From assembly GCA_046269235.1 (NCBI GenBank), contig JBJZOS010000005.1:62001-126000 (forward strand): a DNA stretch of 64,000 bases. Direction: 5' to 3'. Below, in pieces: positions 52,882 to 62,472 of the stretch (the stretch's first letter is position 1; each line of letters begins with the position of its first letter). The notes under the pieces were generated by a model. That model was not told where the DNA came from. It searched no databases and saw nothing but the letters and a program-made list of their open reading frames with translations. Position numbers and translations under genes: made by a program. Source of the stretch: Soonwooa sp032078105. GTDB taxonomy: Bacteria > Bacteroidota > Bacteroidia > Flavobacteriales > Weeksellaceae.

Positions 52882-55850
52882 TGGAATTAAGAGATTTAAT
52901 ACAAAGATTTGAAGCCGAAAAGTCAAGATTTACAACTGCTTCATATAACGAAACTCAGCTACGCACTGATTTTCTAGACCCGCTATTCACTATTTTAGGT
53001 TGGGATATTACAAATGCTCAAGGAAGACCAACAAACGAAAGAGAAGTTTTGGTTGAGGAAGCTTTACGTGCAGATGCAAACGAAAACACCAAAAAACCTG
53101 ATTACACTTTCAGATTATTCGCAGATAGAAAATTTTTTGTTGAAGCCAAAAAGCCGTTCGTTAAAATAGAAACCGATCCCGAACCTGCTAAACAGGTTAG
53201 AAGATATGGTTTTACAGCGAAACTTAAAATTTCAGTTCTCACAAATTTTGAATATTTAGCAATCTACGATTGTTCAGAAGTTGTTCAACCAAATGATGCT
53301 GTTTCGAAACGAAGATTAAGATTGTATCATTTTACTGAATATGAAGAAAAATTAGAGGAAATAAAATCTCTAATAGGAAAAGATTCTGTTTATACAGGAC
53401 AGTTTGATGAAGTTTGGGAAAATATTGAATTACAAATTCAAAAATATAATATTGACGATTTATTTTTAAATCAAATCAATGAATGGCGAATATTGCTAGG
53501 AAATGAGATTGTTGCAAAAAACCCAAACATTGATGAATTTCAGCTGAATGATATTGTCCAAAGTTATATCAACAGCATTGTGTTTTTGAGAGTTTGCGAA
53601 GATAGAAATTTGGAAATTTATAAAACCCTGTATAATCTCGCAGAAAATGAAAACTTCACGTTATTAATAGCAAAATTTAGGATTGCAGATTCAAAATATA
53701 ATGCAGGTCTCTTTACTCAACCATTAAGTGAGGAAATCATTTCCAATGATAGCAAAGCATTTTGGCAAATTATTAAACAACTCTATTTCCCTGAAAGTTC
53801 TTATTCGTTTGCAGTTTTCTCATCGGATATTTTAGGACATATCTATGAGATTTTTCTAGGTCAACAATTAAAGCTAGAAAATGGCAGTGTACAACTCAAG
53901 AAGAAGCCTGAAATTGAAGATAGAGATGTTGTTACGACACCAACATTTATTGTAAGAGACATTCTTAATGAGACCATTAAGAAGTTTTGCGATGGGAAGT
54001 CAGACGAAGAGATTTTTAATTCAAAATTTGCTGATATAGCTTGTGGATCCGGTGCATTTTTGCTCGAAGCGTTTCAGTTATTGCAAGATATTTTGGTGGA
54101 TTATTATATGGTAAATGATTCTTCGAAATTAATTCAAACAGGAATAAACAACTTTAAACTGAAATTTGAAGTTAAAAAGCATATTCTACTTCGTTGTATT
54201 TTCGGAGTTGACAAAGATTTCAATGCAGTTGAAGCATGTAAGTTTGGTTTGCTTCTCAAACTGTTGGAATACGAGGATAATAATAGTATTTCTATTCCTG
54301 CTTTGCCTAACCTCGATAACAATATTCAGTATGGAAATAGTTTAATTGAATCTAACCAAACTGATTCGGAAAATCGTGAAGAAATCAATCCGTTCGATTT
54401 TGGTAATATCAAATTTGATGTTATTGTAGGAAATCCGCCATATATGGCAACTGAGCATATTAAGCGATTCACCCCCGAAGAGTTACCTATCTATAAACGT
54501 GATTATACAACTGCTTTTATGCAGTTTGATAAATATTTTCTATTTATTCAAAGAGGATTTGAATTGCTAAAGCAAAGTGGAATGTTAGGTTACATTATTC
54601 CAAGCAAGTTTGCGAAAGTAGGAGCGGGAAAAAATCTACGAAAGTTACTTTCCGAGGAAAAAGCAGTTGAAAAGATTATTTCTTTTGGAGCAAATCAAGT
54701 TTTCAAAGACAAAACGACCTATACCTGTATTCTGCTTTTAAAAAAACAAGGAAAAGAATCTTTGCTTTATCATGAAGTAGAAAACATGAACAATTGGAAA
54801 GTGAAAAACTACTCTATTGAATTTGATGATGTTGAATATCAAAATCTAGATGAAAACACTTGGGTATTGACACCTAATCATTTAAAGCCAATTTTTAATT
54901 CTATTTCGGAGCAAAGCATCAAACTTGCTGATTTGATTGGAAACGAAAATATTTTCAACGGAATACAAACAAGTGATAACCGAATTTATGTTCATTATGC
55001 TACAAATGAAAATGATAACTATTTCTATTTCAATTTGGATGATGAAGAATGGAAGGTTGAAAAAGAATTAACAAGACCCTATTTTCAAACTTCAAGAGGA
55101 ATTGATAATCTTAATACTTATCGTATCCTGAACCCTAATTCATTTGTGATTTATCCTTATAAAAATGAAAACGGACGTATCAACTTTGTAAATATTGAAA
55201 CTTTACATAGTGAATATCCTGAAACATTTAGGTTTTTCGAAAACTACAGTGAGGAATTAAAAAAGCGAGATATAAAACCCGAACCTGAGACAAATGAAGA
55301 ATGGTATCGATTCGGAAGGCATCAAAGCTTAGAAAAGTGCGATGTTCCTGCAAAAATTGTTGTTGGTGTGCTTTCACAAGGCGACAAATATGCTATTGAT
55401 ACAAGCCATACTTTTATTTCATCGGGTGGAACTGCGGGATACTGTATGGTTACGTTGCCTGAAAACTTTCCATATTCAATTTATTATATCCAAGCATTAC
55501 TGAATTCTAAATATTGTGAATGGTTTGCATCACTTTATGGAGAAGTTTTCCGAGGCGGTTTTATTGCAAGAGGAACTAAAGTATTGAAAAAACTTCCGAT
55601 TAGGAAAATAGATTTTGAAAATGAAGCAGAAAAAGAAATACATGATAATATTTCTAGAACTCAACGGGAGTTGATACAATTGCAAGGAAATATTGATGAA
55701 AATCAAAACAACAACCGTAGGTTGACTCCTTTGCAAAGACGGTTTTCCCAAAAGAAAACTGAGTTAGACAATTTATTAAAAGAGCTTTATAACCTTGGAG
55801 AAGATGACATTCTAATTCCAAAAATTAATGAAAGTTATGGTACTGATTAA
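52881..55850 (+). CDS. Type IIG-like nuclease/N6-adenine DNA methyltransferase (Eco57I-type)
   Basis: The protein has 989 residues from a GTG start overlapping the XRE stop. The N-terminal ~150 residues hold a restriction-endonuclease-like motif (PDYTF ... FFVEAKKP, i.e. PD-x(n)-ExK). The methyltransferase core has SAM motif I IACGSGAFLLEAF (about residues 385-397) and catalytic motif IV IVGNPPY (about residue 516). The C-terminal third resembles a TaqI-like target-recognition domain (GIQTSDNRIYVHY ... FISSGGTAGYCMV). It would methylate adenine and may cut DNA. The end overlaps the next methyltransferase gene by 23 bp. Confidence 0.87.
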   Translation: MELRDLIQRFEAEKSRFTTASYNETQLRTDFLDPLFTILGWDITNAQGRPTNEREVLVEEALRADANENTKKPDYTFRLFADRKFFVEAKKPFVKIETDPEPAKQVRRYGFTAKLKISVLTNFEYLAIYDCSEVVQPNDAVSKRRLRLYHFTEYEEKLEEIKSLIGKDSVYTGQFDEVWENIELQIQKYNIDDLFLNQINEWRILLGNEIVAKNPNIDEFQLNDIVQSYINSIVFLRVCEDRNLEIYKTLYNLAENENFTLLIAKFRIADSKYNAGLFTQPLSEEIISNDSKAFWQIIKQLYFPESSYSFAVFSSDILGHIYEIFLGQQLKLENGSVQLKKKPEIEDRDVVTTPTFIVRDILNETIKKFCDGKSDEEIFNSKFADIACGSGAFLLEAFQLLQDILVDYYMVNDSSKLIQTGINNFKLKFEVKKHILLRCIFGVDKDFNAVEACKFGLLLKLLEYEDNNSISIPALPNLDNNIQYGNSLIESNQTDSENREEINPFDFGNIKFDVIVGNPPYMATEHIKRFTPEELPIYKRDYTTAFMQFDKYFLFIQRGFELLKQSGMLGYIIPSKFAKVGAGKNLRKLLSEEKAVEKIISFGANQVFKDKTTYTCILLLKKQGKESLLYHEVENMNNWKVKNYSIEFDDVEYQNLDENTWVLTPNHLKPIFNSISEQSIKLADLIGNENIFNGIQTSDNRIYVHYATNENDNYFYFNLDDEEWKVEKELTRPYFQTSRGIDNLNTYRILNPNSFVIYPYKNENGRINFVNIETLHSEYPETFRFFENYSEELKKRDIKPEPETNEEWYRFGRHQSLEKCDVPAKIVVGVLSQGDKYAIDTSHTFISSGGTAGYCMVTLPENFPYSIYYIQALLNSKYCEWFASLYGEVFRGGFIARGTKVLKKLPIRKIDFENEAEKEIHDNISRTQRELIQLQGNIDENQNNNRRLTPLQRRFSQKKTELDNLLKELYNLGEDDILIPKINESYGTD

Positions 55851-57441
55851 GGATGCAAGTAAAGATAAACTTAGAGGAGGATTTTATACACCAAAAGAAA
55901 TTGCTGACTTCATGCTGAAATGGGCAATCAATGGTAATAAGTCAATGGACATTTTGGAACCAAGTTGTGGTGATGGAATTTTTCTTCAAATTGCTAAAGA
56001 AAGGAAAATATCTTATCATTCATTTACGGCAGTTGAGTTTGACGAATATGAGTATGAAAAAGCTAAGTCAATTGGTTTAGAAAATTCCAACCTAATTAAC
56101 GATGATTTTCATAATTATTGTCTAAATACAGATGATAGATTTGATTTAGTTATTGGTAATCCGCCATATATAAGATACCAATATTTTAGCAAGGAGCAAC
56201 AACAACTTGCGGAAAGGATTTTTAAGAAATCTAAATTAAAATATTCAAAATTAACCAATGCGTGGGTTTCATTTGTAGTAGGTTCAAGTCAATTATTAAA
56301 AGAAAAAGGGAAAGTTGCTTTTGTGCTTCCTGCTGAAGTTTTACAAGTTTCATATGCGCAACAATTGAGAGAATTTTTAGCACACTTCTATAACAAAATT
56401 AATATTGTTTCTTTTGAAAAGCTTGTTTTTCCTGAAATTCAACAAGAGGTAGTTTTACTGCTTTGCGAGAAAGATGGAACCACCTCTCACAAAATCGAAC
56501 ATTTAGAGTTAAGAAATGCTGATGATTTGAAAGACTTAGATATTTCAAAACTGAAAAATCCTCAAAAGAAAATAGATTTCAAATCTAACAAATGGACTTT
56601 TTATTTTTTAGACCAAGATGAAATAGATTTCCTTGAAGGTTTGCAGGAAAACAAAACGGTTCCGAAACTAGGAAAATATGCCGATGTAGAAGTAGGTATT
56701 ACTACAGGCTCAAATCCATTTTTTACTGTTCCTTTATCAACAGTACAATTTTACGGATTAGAAAAATATGCGAAACCGTTGGTTGGACGAAGTGTTCAGG
56801 TTCCAAGTTTGATTTTTACTGAGGAAGATTGGGAAAAAAATAGGGATAGTCAAGCAAGAACCCATTTGCTCTCTTTTCCAAAAATGAAAGAACTGAATGG
56901 TTCTGTAGGTGCAAGAGATTATTTGGAGTTTGGTGTCGAGCAAGGTATTAACAAAGGGTATAAATGTGGGATTCGGGAAGAGTGGCAGATAATACCGTCC
57001 CAAAAATTATCAGATGCTTTATTCATCAGAAGAAATCATTTGTATCCCAAGTTAATTATCAATGATGCAGATGCATACACAACAGATACAATGCATAGAG
57101 TGAATATCAAGAAAGATGTAAGCTTAGATGCACTTGTAGCTAGTTACTATAATTCGTTGTCGTTCGCATTTGCGGAAATTTCAGGCAGAAGTCATGGCGG
57201 TGGTGTTTTAGAGCTAATGCCAAGTGAAGTTGAAAATATTATGCTTCCATATCACGATTCGAATAAAAACCTTGTAGAAACTATTGACAAGATGATTCGT
57301 GCTAATGACAGCATTGATAAAATACTTGAAACCACAAATAAAAAAATCTTAATTGAAAATTACGGTTTTACTGAAAAGGAGGTTCAAATTGCGGATAGAA
57401 TTTGGAAGAAGTTGTCGAATAGGAGGTTGAATAGGAATTAA
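55828..57441 (+). CDS. N6-adenine DNA methyltransferase (TaqI/Eco57I-like), second in operon
   Basis: This 537-residue protein begins within the preceding gene. Its core has a GGFYTPKEIADFML N-terminal helix, SAM motif I ILEPSCGDGIF (about residue 43) and motif IV LVIGNPPYIRYQ (about residue 110). A recognition-type C-terminal half has a SGRSHGGGVLELMPSEVENI block. It has no obvious nuclease motif. Two adenine methyltransferases in one operon suggest an asymmetric target or strand-specific modification. Confidence 0.88.
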   Translation: MKVMVLIKDASKDKLRGGFYTPKEIADFMLKWAINGNKSMDILEPSCGDGIFLQIAKERKISYHSFTAVEFDEYEYEKAKSIGLENSNLINDDFHNYCLNTDDRFDLVIGNPPYIRYQYFSKEQQQLAERIFKKSKLKYSKLTNAWVSFVVGSSQLLKEKGKVAFVLPAEVLQVSYAQQLREFLAHFYNKINIVSFEKLVFPEIQQEVVLLLCEKDGTTSHKIEHLELRNADDLKDLDISKLKNPQKKIDFKSNKWTFYFLDQDEIDFLEGLQENKTVPKLGKYADVEVGITTGSNPFFTVPLSTVQFYGLEKYAKPLVGRSVQVPSLIFTEEDWEKNRDSQARTHLLSFPKMKELNGSVGARDYLEFGVEQGINKGYKCGIREEWQIIPSQKLSDALFIRRNHLYPKLIINDADAYTTDTMHRVNIKKDVSLDALVASYYNSLSFAFAEISGRSHGGGVLELMPSEVENIMLPYHDSNKNLVETIDKMIRANDSIDKILETTNKKILIENYGFTEKEVQIADRIWKKLSNRRLNRN

Positions 57442-57445
57442 TTCT

Positions 57446-57922
57446 ATGGAAAATTTAAATGATCTAAAATTTAGCACCATTGATATCTATTTTGATAATC
57501 CAATGGAATTTGAAGCTAAAAACATTAAGCCATTAAGTGGCATTACCGGACTATATTTTATTTTCAGTACCAGTATTGAGATTCAATATCCATTTGATAA
57601 ATCGAAATTACTATATATTGGAATGAGTGAAAAGAAAACGAATAGCATAAGCTCTAGACTAAGTGGGCACTTTGATGGTAAGTCGAAAAATGTGGGATTA
57701 TTAAATTATAGAAAAGTTGAACCACTATGGTTTACTTACATAAATATTGAGATGCTAAAAAATATTTGGAATTTCAGAGTTGAAGATTTAGAAAGTTATT
57801 TCATTCTAAATTTTGTGGAACATTTTGGCGTATATCCAATTTGTAACAATAAAACTGGATTTGAAATATTAAATAATACACTGACAACCAATTTTAAGAT
57901 TGATTGGGGCTACTTTAAATAA
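57446..57922 (+). CDS. GIY-YIG-like nuclease domain protein
   Basis: This 158-residue protein has the features of a GIY-YIG fold in order: GLYFIF (GIY equivalent), LLYIGM (YIG equivalent), an Arg in SSRLSGHF, a Glu in VEDLESYFI, and an Asn in YPICNNKTG. The spacing between the GLY and YIG elements is longer than usual. If active it would be a single-strand-nicking type endonuclease. It lies 4 bp after the methyltransferase and is part of the same operon. Confidence 0.65.
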   Translation: MENLNDLKFSTIDIYFDNPMEFEAKNIKPLSGITGLYFIFSTSIEIQYPFDKSKLLYIGMSEKKTNSISSRLSGHFDGKSKNVGLLNYRKVEPLWFTYINIEMLKNIWNFRVEDLESYFILNFVEHFGVYPICNNKTGFEILNNTLTTNFKIDWGYFK

Positions 57923-57928
57923 AATACA

Positions 57929-58120
57929 ATGACAGAAAATAATGTTAAATCAGGAAAAGAAATATTAGATGATTTTTTTGAAGAAATATCATCAATAGAA
58001 AATGTGGATAAGAAGATTGCCGAACTTTTGCAAGAACTATATGCAAATGGGAAATTAACAGATAAGAATGTTGCGAATGAACTACAAAAAATAAGAAATG
58101 AAGATGGCAACGAAAATTAA
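57929..58120 (+). CDS. Small acidic helical protein (63 aa)
   Basis: A short ORF between the GIY-YIG and ATPase genes (6 bp after one, overlapping the next by 23 bp). The sequence is acidic and helical (EILDDFFEEISSIENVDKKI, then LTDKNVANELQKIRNEDG). The tight overlap suggests it is real and translated. It could be an accessory subunit of the ATPase. I do not recognise a family. Confidence 0.55.
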   Translation: MTENNVKSGKEILDDFFEEISSIENVDKKIAELLQELYANGKLTDKNVANELQKIRNEDGNEN

Positions 58121-60533
58121 AAACATATCCATAACAGGACTCAGAGGAATAAAAGATTCTATTTCTTTACCACTCAATGAAAAATCTATATTGCTATATG
58201 GCGATAACGGAACAGGAAAAAGCAGCATTTCTGATGCTATTGAGTGGTTTTATACTGATAGAGTTTCTCATTTGTCGGGGAGTGAAATAGATTTGAAAGA
58301 AGCATTAAGGAATTCGCATCAAAAAGATAGTGACACCGCAACTATTACTATTACATACAACAGAAATATAATTGATGCGACAAGAAGTTTATTTAGCAAA
58401 AAAGGCAAACTGACATCTGAAATATCTAACTCTTCCAATGATTTTCAGAATTATTACAAAACTTCTGAAAGTGAGAACTTATTGCTTAGGTATCAATTTT
58501 TACGTGATTTCATTGACCAAACCAAAGGTGATAAACTAAAATATTTATCAGATATTATCGGCTTTTCGGAACTAACCAAAACCAAGGAAGTTTTAAGAAA
58601 AGCATTTAATTCTATCAAATCTGAAATAAAGACTCAAAATTTTGAAGCACAAATTAATAATGAAAAACAAACACTAATTGCAAAAATTGGCGCAGCGGTA
58701 AGTCAAGAAAATAATTTATTTGAAAAAATAAACGAAATTGTCGAACCTTTAAAGACAGAAATTATAGTAAACTCTATTGAGGATATTGATAAAGTTTTGA
58801 ATCACATCAAGAGACCTACAAATACAAAACAAATAACAGAACTTCAATTTTTAGAAAATACTAACAACGCACTTTCAACACTTAAAAGTGAAATACATTT
58901 TATTGACAAAGAATATCACAAATATTTTTCGGAATTTAATAAGATCGCAGAAGATGTTCAAAGCATAATGCAAACTTTTTTGGCTGAACTTTTAAAGTCG
59001 GGCGAAACTGTAATCAATAAAAAATTTCACAAAGAAGATAGTTGTCCCTTGTGCTTACAAGAAAAAAATCTTGAAGATTTAAAAACTGACATTCAACGCA
59101 GATTGAAGGAAATTGAAGAATCGTCTAAAAAGAAAGTAACATTTGATTCCACTAAAAAATCTATTTCCGACATTATTGAAGAACGATTGAAACGTCTTGA
59201 ACTTATTGCAAATAATGTTTTACTGAACGAACAAGGGAACGAAAAAATCAAAACTGCAATTATAACTTTAAACAAAAGGTTAACTGACTATCAAAAAGCA
59301 GCAAACGAAAAAGTTACTTCTGGGAATAAGCTTCCTGCAAATAACACTTTGATTTTAACTGATGATGATTTCAAAATCCAAGAACAAATTACCACAAGAT
59401 TGGAAGCGATACAAACCGCAATAAAAAATGACAAATCAACTGAACTTTATGCAAGCATTTCATCTGCAAAAGATGCTTTTTTGAAAATCAAACGATTTGA
59501 AAAAGATAGGAGCAAATTAGAGTATCAAAAAAATTCTTTGGAGATTATCTATAACGAATTTGTAAAGCGACAAAAAGAGGGATTAGAAAGTTTCATCAAT
59601 TCGTTTTCTTCATACATAAACGACTTCTACCAATATATGAATCCTGATGAACAATTTCACGAAATCAGAATTGTAACTATTGGAGAAGATGATGAACTAA
59701 ATGGGATTACTATCGAATACAAATACAACGGTTCTTGGGTTTCGCCGCCACAAAAGTATTTTAGTGAATCACATTTAAATTGTTTTGGAATTTCATTTTT
59801 CTTGGCTTCGGTAATTGCATTTAATAAAGAAAATAAGTTTATCATATTAGATGACGTAATTTCAAGTTTTGATTCTACGCATAGAAAACGTTTTGCTGAT
59901 TTATTGTTTGAGAAATTTGCAGATTATCAATTCATTCTTTTGACACACGAAGAACAATGGTTTAATTACGTTAGACAATTGGCAAAAAAGAAAGAATGGA
60001 TTGTGGGGGAAATAAATTGGTCAGACGCAAAAGGGACACACCTTGGGGAAAAACCAAATGATCTTAAAGAATTTATTGAAAGAGAGCTAGCGAATAATTC
60101 GGTTGAAGCATTGGGAAACCCAATCAGGAAATATTTAGAATCCGTTTTGAAAGACATTGCTATTAATCTTGATGTCAAAGTTAGTTTCAGATTAAATGAC
60201 CAGAATGAAAAAAGGATGCCTGACGAATTGTTGAGTGAATTGAAATCAAGAATCGGTAAAAGTGGCGGACAGGACATTAAAGCAAAAGTCCCTATAATTG
60301 ATCGTGTTGGATATTCTACAATTCTAGGAAATCTGCTATCCCATGATAATCCGTTCAATCCTAAAATTGGAGACTTAAGAGCTTTTTGGGCAGATATTAT
60401 TGAGCTGGAAAAGATTTTTTATTGTCAAGAGGTTGGCTGCAAAAGACCGAAAGTGACATTAAGAAACTATGACAATGTTGCAAAGAAAATAAGATGCGGA
60501 TGCGACACTACTAAATATGAATGGAAACCCTAA
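58098..60533 (+). CDS. SMC/Rad50-like AAA ATPase with zinc-hook-type CPLC motif
   Basis: The protein has 811 residues. The N-terminal ATPase lobe has ISITGLRGIKD and Walker A GDNGTGKSS (residues 35-43). A coiled-coil arm carries CPLC at about residue 316, as in Rad50/Lamassu-type hooks. The second lobe has Walker B FIILDDVISSFD followed by LLTHEEQW. A C-terminal extension contains further cysteines (CQEVGCKRP...IRCGC) that may bind zinc. Such ATPases sense or load on DNA and trigger an attached nuclease in several anti-phage systems. It overlaps both neighbours, so it is part of the operon. Confidence 0.85.
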   Translation: MKMATKIKNISITGLRGIKDSISLPLNEKSILLYGDNGTGKSSISDAIEWFYTDRVSHLSGSEIDLKEALRNSHQKDSDTATITITYNRNIIDATRSLFSKKGKLTSEISNSSNDFQNYYKTSESENLLLRYQFLRDFIDQTKGDKLKYLSDIIGFSELTKTKEVLRKAFNSIKSEIKTQNFEAQINNEKQTLIAKIGAAVSQENNLFEKINEIVEPLKTEIIVNSIEDIDKVLNHIKRPTNTKQITELQFLENTNNALSTLKSEIHFIDKEYHKYFSEFNKIAEDVQSIMQTFLAELLKSGETVINKKFHKEDSCPLCLQEKNLEDLKTDIQRRLKEIEESSKKKVTFDSTKKSISDIIEERLKRLELIANNVLLNEQGNEKIKTAIITLNKRLTDYQKAANEKVTSGNKLPANNTLILTDDDFKIQEQITTRLEAIQTAIKNDKSTELYASISSAKDAFLKIKRFEKDRSKLEYQKNSLEIIYNEFVKRQKEGLESFINSFSSYINDFYQYMNPDEQFHEIRIVTIGEDDELNGITIEYKYNGSWVSPPQKYFSESHLNCFGISFFLASVIAFNKENKFIILDDVISSFDSTHRKRFADLLFEKFADYQFILLTHEEQWFNYVRQLAKKKEWIVGEINWSDAKGTHLGEKPNDLKEFIERELANNSVEALGNPIRKYLESVLKDIAINLDVKVSFRLNDQNEKRMPDELLSELKSRIGKSGGQDIKAKVPIIDRVGYSTILGNLLSHDNPFNPKIGDLRAFWADIIELEKIFYCQEVGCKRPKVTLRNYDNVAKKIRCGCDTTKYEWKP

Positions 60534-61606
60534 TGAAGATAGCGCAATCACTACCTAAACCACAAAATTGGCAAGATTTTGAAACGCTCTGTAAAAAATT
60601 ATGAGGAGAAATTTGGGATTGTCCAGAAATAAAGAAAAATGGAAGACAAGGACAATCCAAAAATGGGGTTGATGTTTACGGGATGCCTAAAACCGATAAT
60701 GGATATTACGGTATTCAATGCAAAGGAAAAGATGAATATGTACATAAATCCTTTACCGAGAAAGAGATTGAAAAAGAAATTGAGAAAGCAATAGATTTTG
60801 AACCGAAACTTAAAAAATTATACTTTACAACAACTGCTAATAAAGACGCTAAGATTGAGGCTTTTGTCCGTAAAGAAAATTTGAAAAGTATTGAAAAAGG
60901 TTTATTTGAGATTCATTTGTTTTGTTGGGAGGATATCGTAGATTTAATTTTTGAAAATCAACGAACGCATGATTATTATGTAAATAGCATCAGTTTTAAA
61001 AACAACCATTCTGCTGAAATCAGTATTATTGAAACTACATTCTTCCCTAAATTTAAAAAGGAGAAAATTACCAAGGTTGGTAAAATTCAAAAACCATATA
61101 ACCCTCGTGGAAACAATGTCTTGGATCTCTTAGGTCCATCTTTCGGAGATAATAGAGTGAAGACTAATAACAGTCTTAATAAAATTCAAATTAAACTAAA
61201 AAACACAGGTATAAAAGATATTACAAACTTTAGAATAATCTTAAAGTTTGACGGCGATGTTGAAGATATCTCAAAAGACAATGTGAAAATTAGCGCCAAG
61301 AGAATTGTGTCTTCTTCACTAATTAATATTCAAAAAGAGGAAAATGCAGTGGAGATAATTCCTGCTAAAAATATTGTTGTGGGAGATGAAGAATTTTTTT
61401 TCGAGGAATTTTATTTCAAGACTCCTCCACACGAAACCTCCATTAAAATAAATTGGAAGTTTTTGTCTAGTAATTATAAGAATGAAGGTGAGTTTCTTAT
61501 TAATGTATTTCCCGAAATAATCAAAAAAGAATCGACCTCTGAAACAATTTACTACTATGAAATTGGTAGGGTAATCGAAAAGGAGATTGAAGATTATTGG
61601 GAATGA
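60533..61606 (+). pseudogene. Restriction-endonuclease-like protein interrupted by a premature TGA
   Basis: The natural start is ATG 60533-60535, overlapping the ATPase stop (TAATG). After 23 codons (PKPQNWQDFETLCKKL) comes TGA at 60602-60604 where a Trp is expected. The same frame then runs on for 333 codons: EIWDCPEIKKNGRQGQSKNG, VDVYG, GIQCKGKDE. The D...QxK pattern is that of an Mrr-like nuclease core, and its Asp lies before the next ATG (60683). A restart there would give a 307-residue protein without the first catalytic residue. The middle and end look like beta-rich domains. Confidence 0.65.
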
Positions 61607-61683
61607 AAAATAGCTGAATTTTAAATAATGTTTAGTTAATAAATTTGGAAATTTATCATTATTTCTTATCAAAAAAATGAAAA

Positions 61684-62472
61684 ATGGCAGTTAAAAGACC
61701 AACATTGTCAGGTGAAATCTTAGAAGGCTTAAGCAAAGTGCTTGGTGACACAAGCAACGGATTAAGTAATAACGAAATAACAAAATATTTAAAAGAGGTT
61801 GATTTACCTAATGTTTTTCCCGAAGGAACAAAATGGAAGAGAATTTACAATGCATTTGTTACTTATCAGAATAATAAGAATATCTCGAATAATATATTAA
61901 GATTTATTAATAAAAGTTTACATCCAGCAAGATTTGTGGGTCGTAATCAACAATACGAAGACACTAGAATTGAGTTAAATAAAAGATTATGCTTTGCTGG
62001 ATTAGAATTAAGTGAGTCTGGTAAGTTTAGAGAGATTGAATCAATTTTTACAATTACTGATGCAGAGTATAGAGCAAGCCGTTTTAGAAAAAAGTTGGAG
62101 CAAAGAGAGACTCATTATAGAATTTATGAATTTTGCAACGCAGAATTACTAAATGAAAATTATTTTCATAGTGTTTTTGAAGCAGTAAAAAGCGTTTTTG
62201 AAGTTATTAGGATGAAGTCAGGCTTATCTGTTGATGGGAATCAATTAATTGAACAGGCATTTTCTATTAACAATCCCTTAATTCAAATAAATTCTTTATC
62301 CAACGAAACCGAAATAAGCGAACATAGGGGCTTTGTTAACCTATTGAAAGGAGTAACAGGAATGTTTAGAAATACAACTGCACATGCACCTAAGATAACT
62401 TGGCAAATGTCAGAAATTGATGCACTCGATATTTTGACAACTTTATCACTCATACATCGGAAGCTTGATTAG
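61684..62472 (+). CDS. TIGR02391/Ymh family protein (HEPN-like RNTTAH motif)
   Basis: This 262-residue protein of the Ymh/TIGR02391 family is often found beside restriction and abortive-infection genes. The C-terminal domain contains GMFRNTTAHAPKI, an RX4H motif (R-N-T-T-A-H) as in HEPN RNases. The N-terminal ~120 residues are a separate helical region (SGEILEGLSKVLGDTSNGLS). It lies 77 bp after the REase-like gene and probably ends the operon. RNA cleavage leading to abortive infection is a plausible role, inferred from the motif. Confidence 0.78.
   Translation: MAVKRPTLSGEILEGLSKVLGDTSNGLSNNEITKYLKEVDLPNVFPEGTKWKRIYNAFVTYQNNKNISNNILRFINKSLHPARFVGRNQQYEDTRIELNKRLCFAGLELSESGKFREIESIFTITDAEYRASRFRKKLEQRETHYRIYEFCNAELLNENYFHSVFEAVKSVFEVIRMKSGLSVDGNQLIEQAFSINNPLIQINSLSNETEISEHRGFVNLLKGVTGMFRNTTAHAPKITWQMSEIDALDILTTLSLIHRKLD

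Noticed and set aside
52881..57441. Type I HsdM plus HsdS pair
   Set aside because: Both proteins carry their own NPPY methyltransferase core and the second is not a duplicated TRD-coiled-coil HsdS.
58098..60533. GajA-type OLD-family nuclease of Gabija
   Set aside because: The protein shows a CPLC hook and a split ABC-type ATPase, without a recognisable C-terminal TOPRIM block, and no GajB-type UvrD helicase follows.
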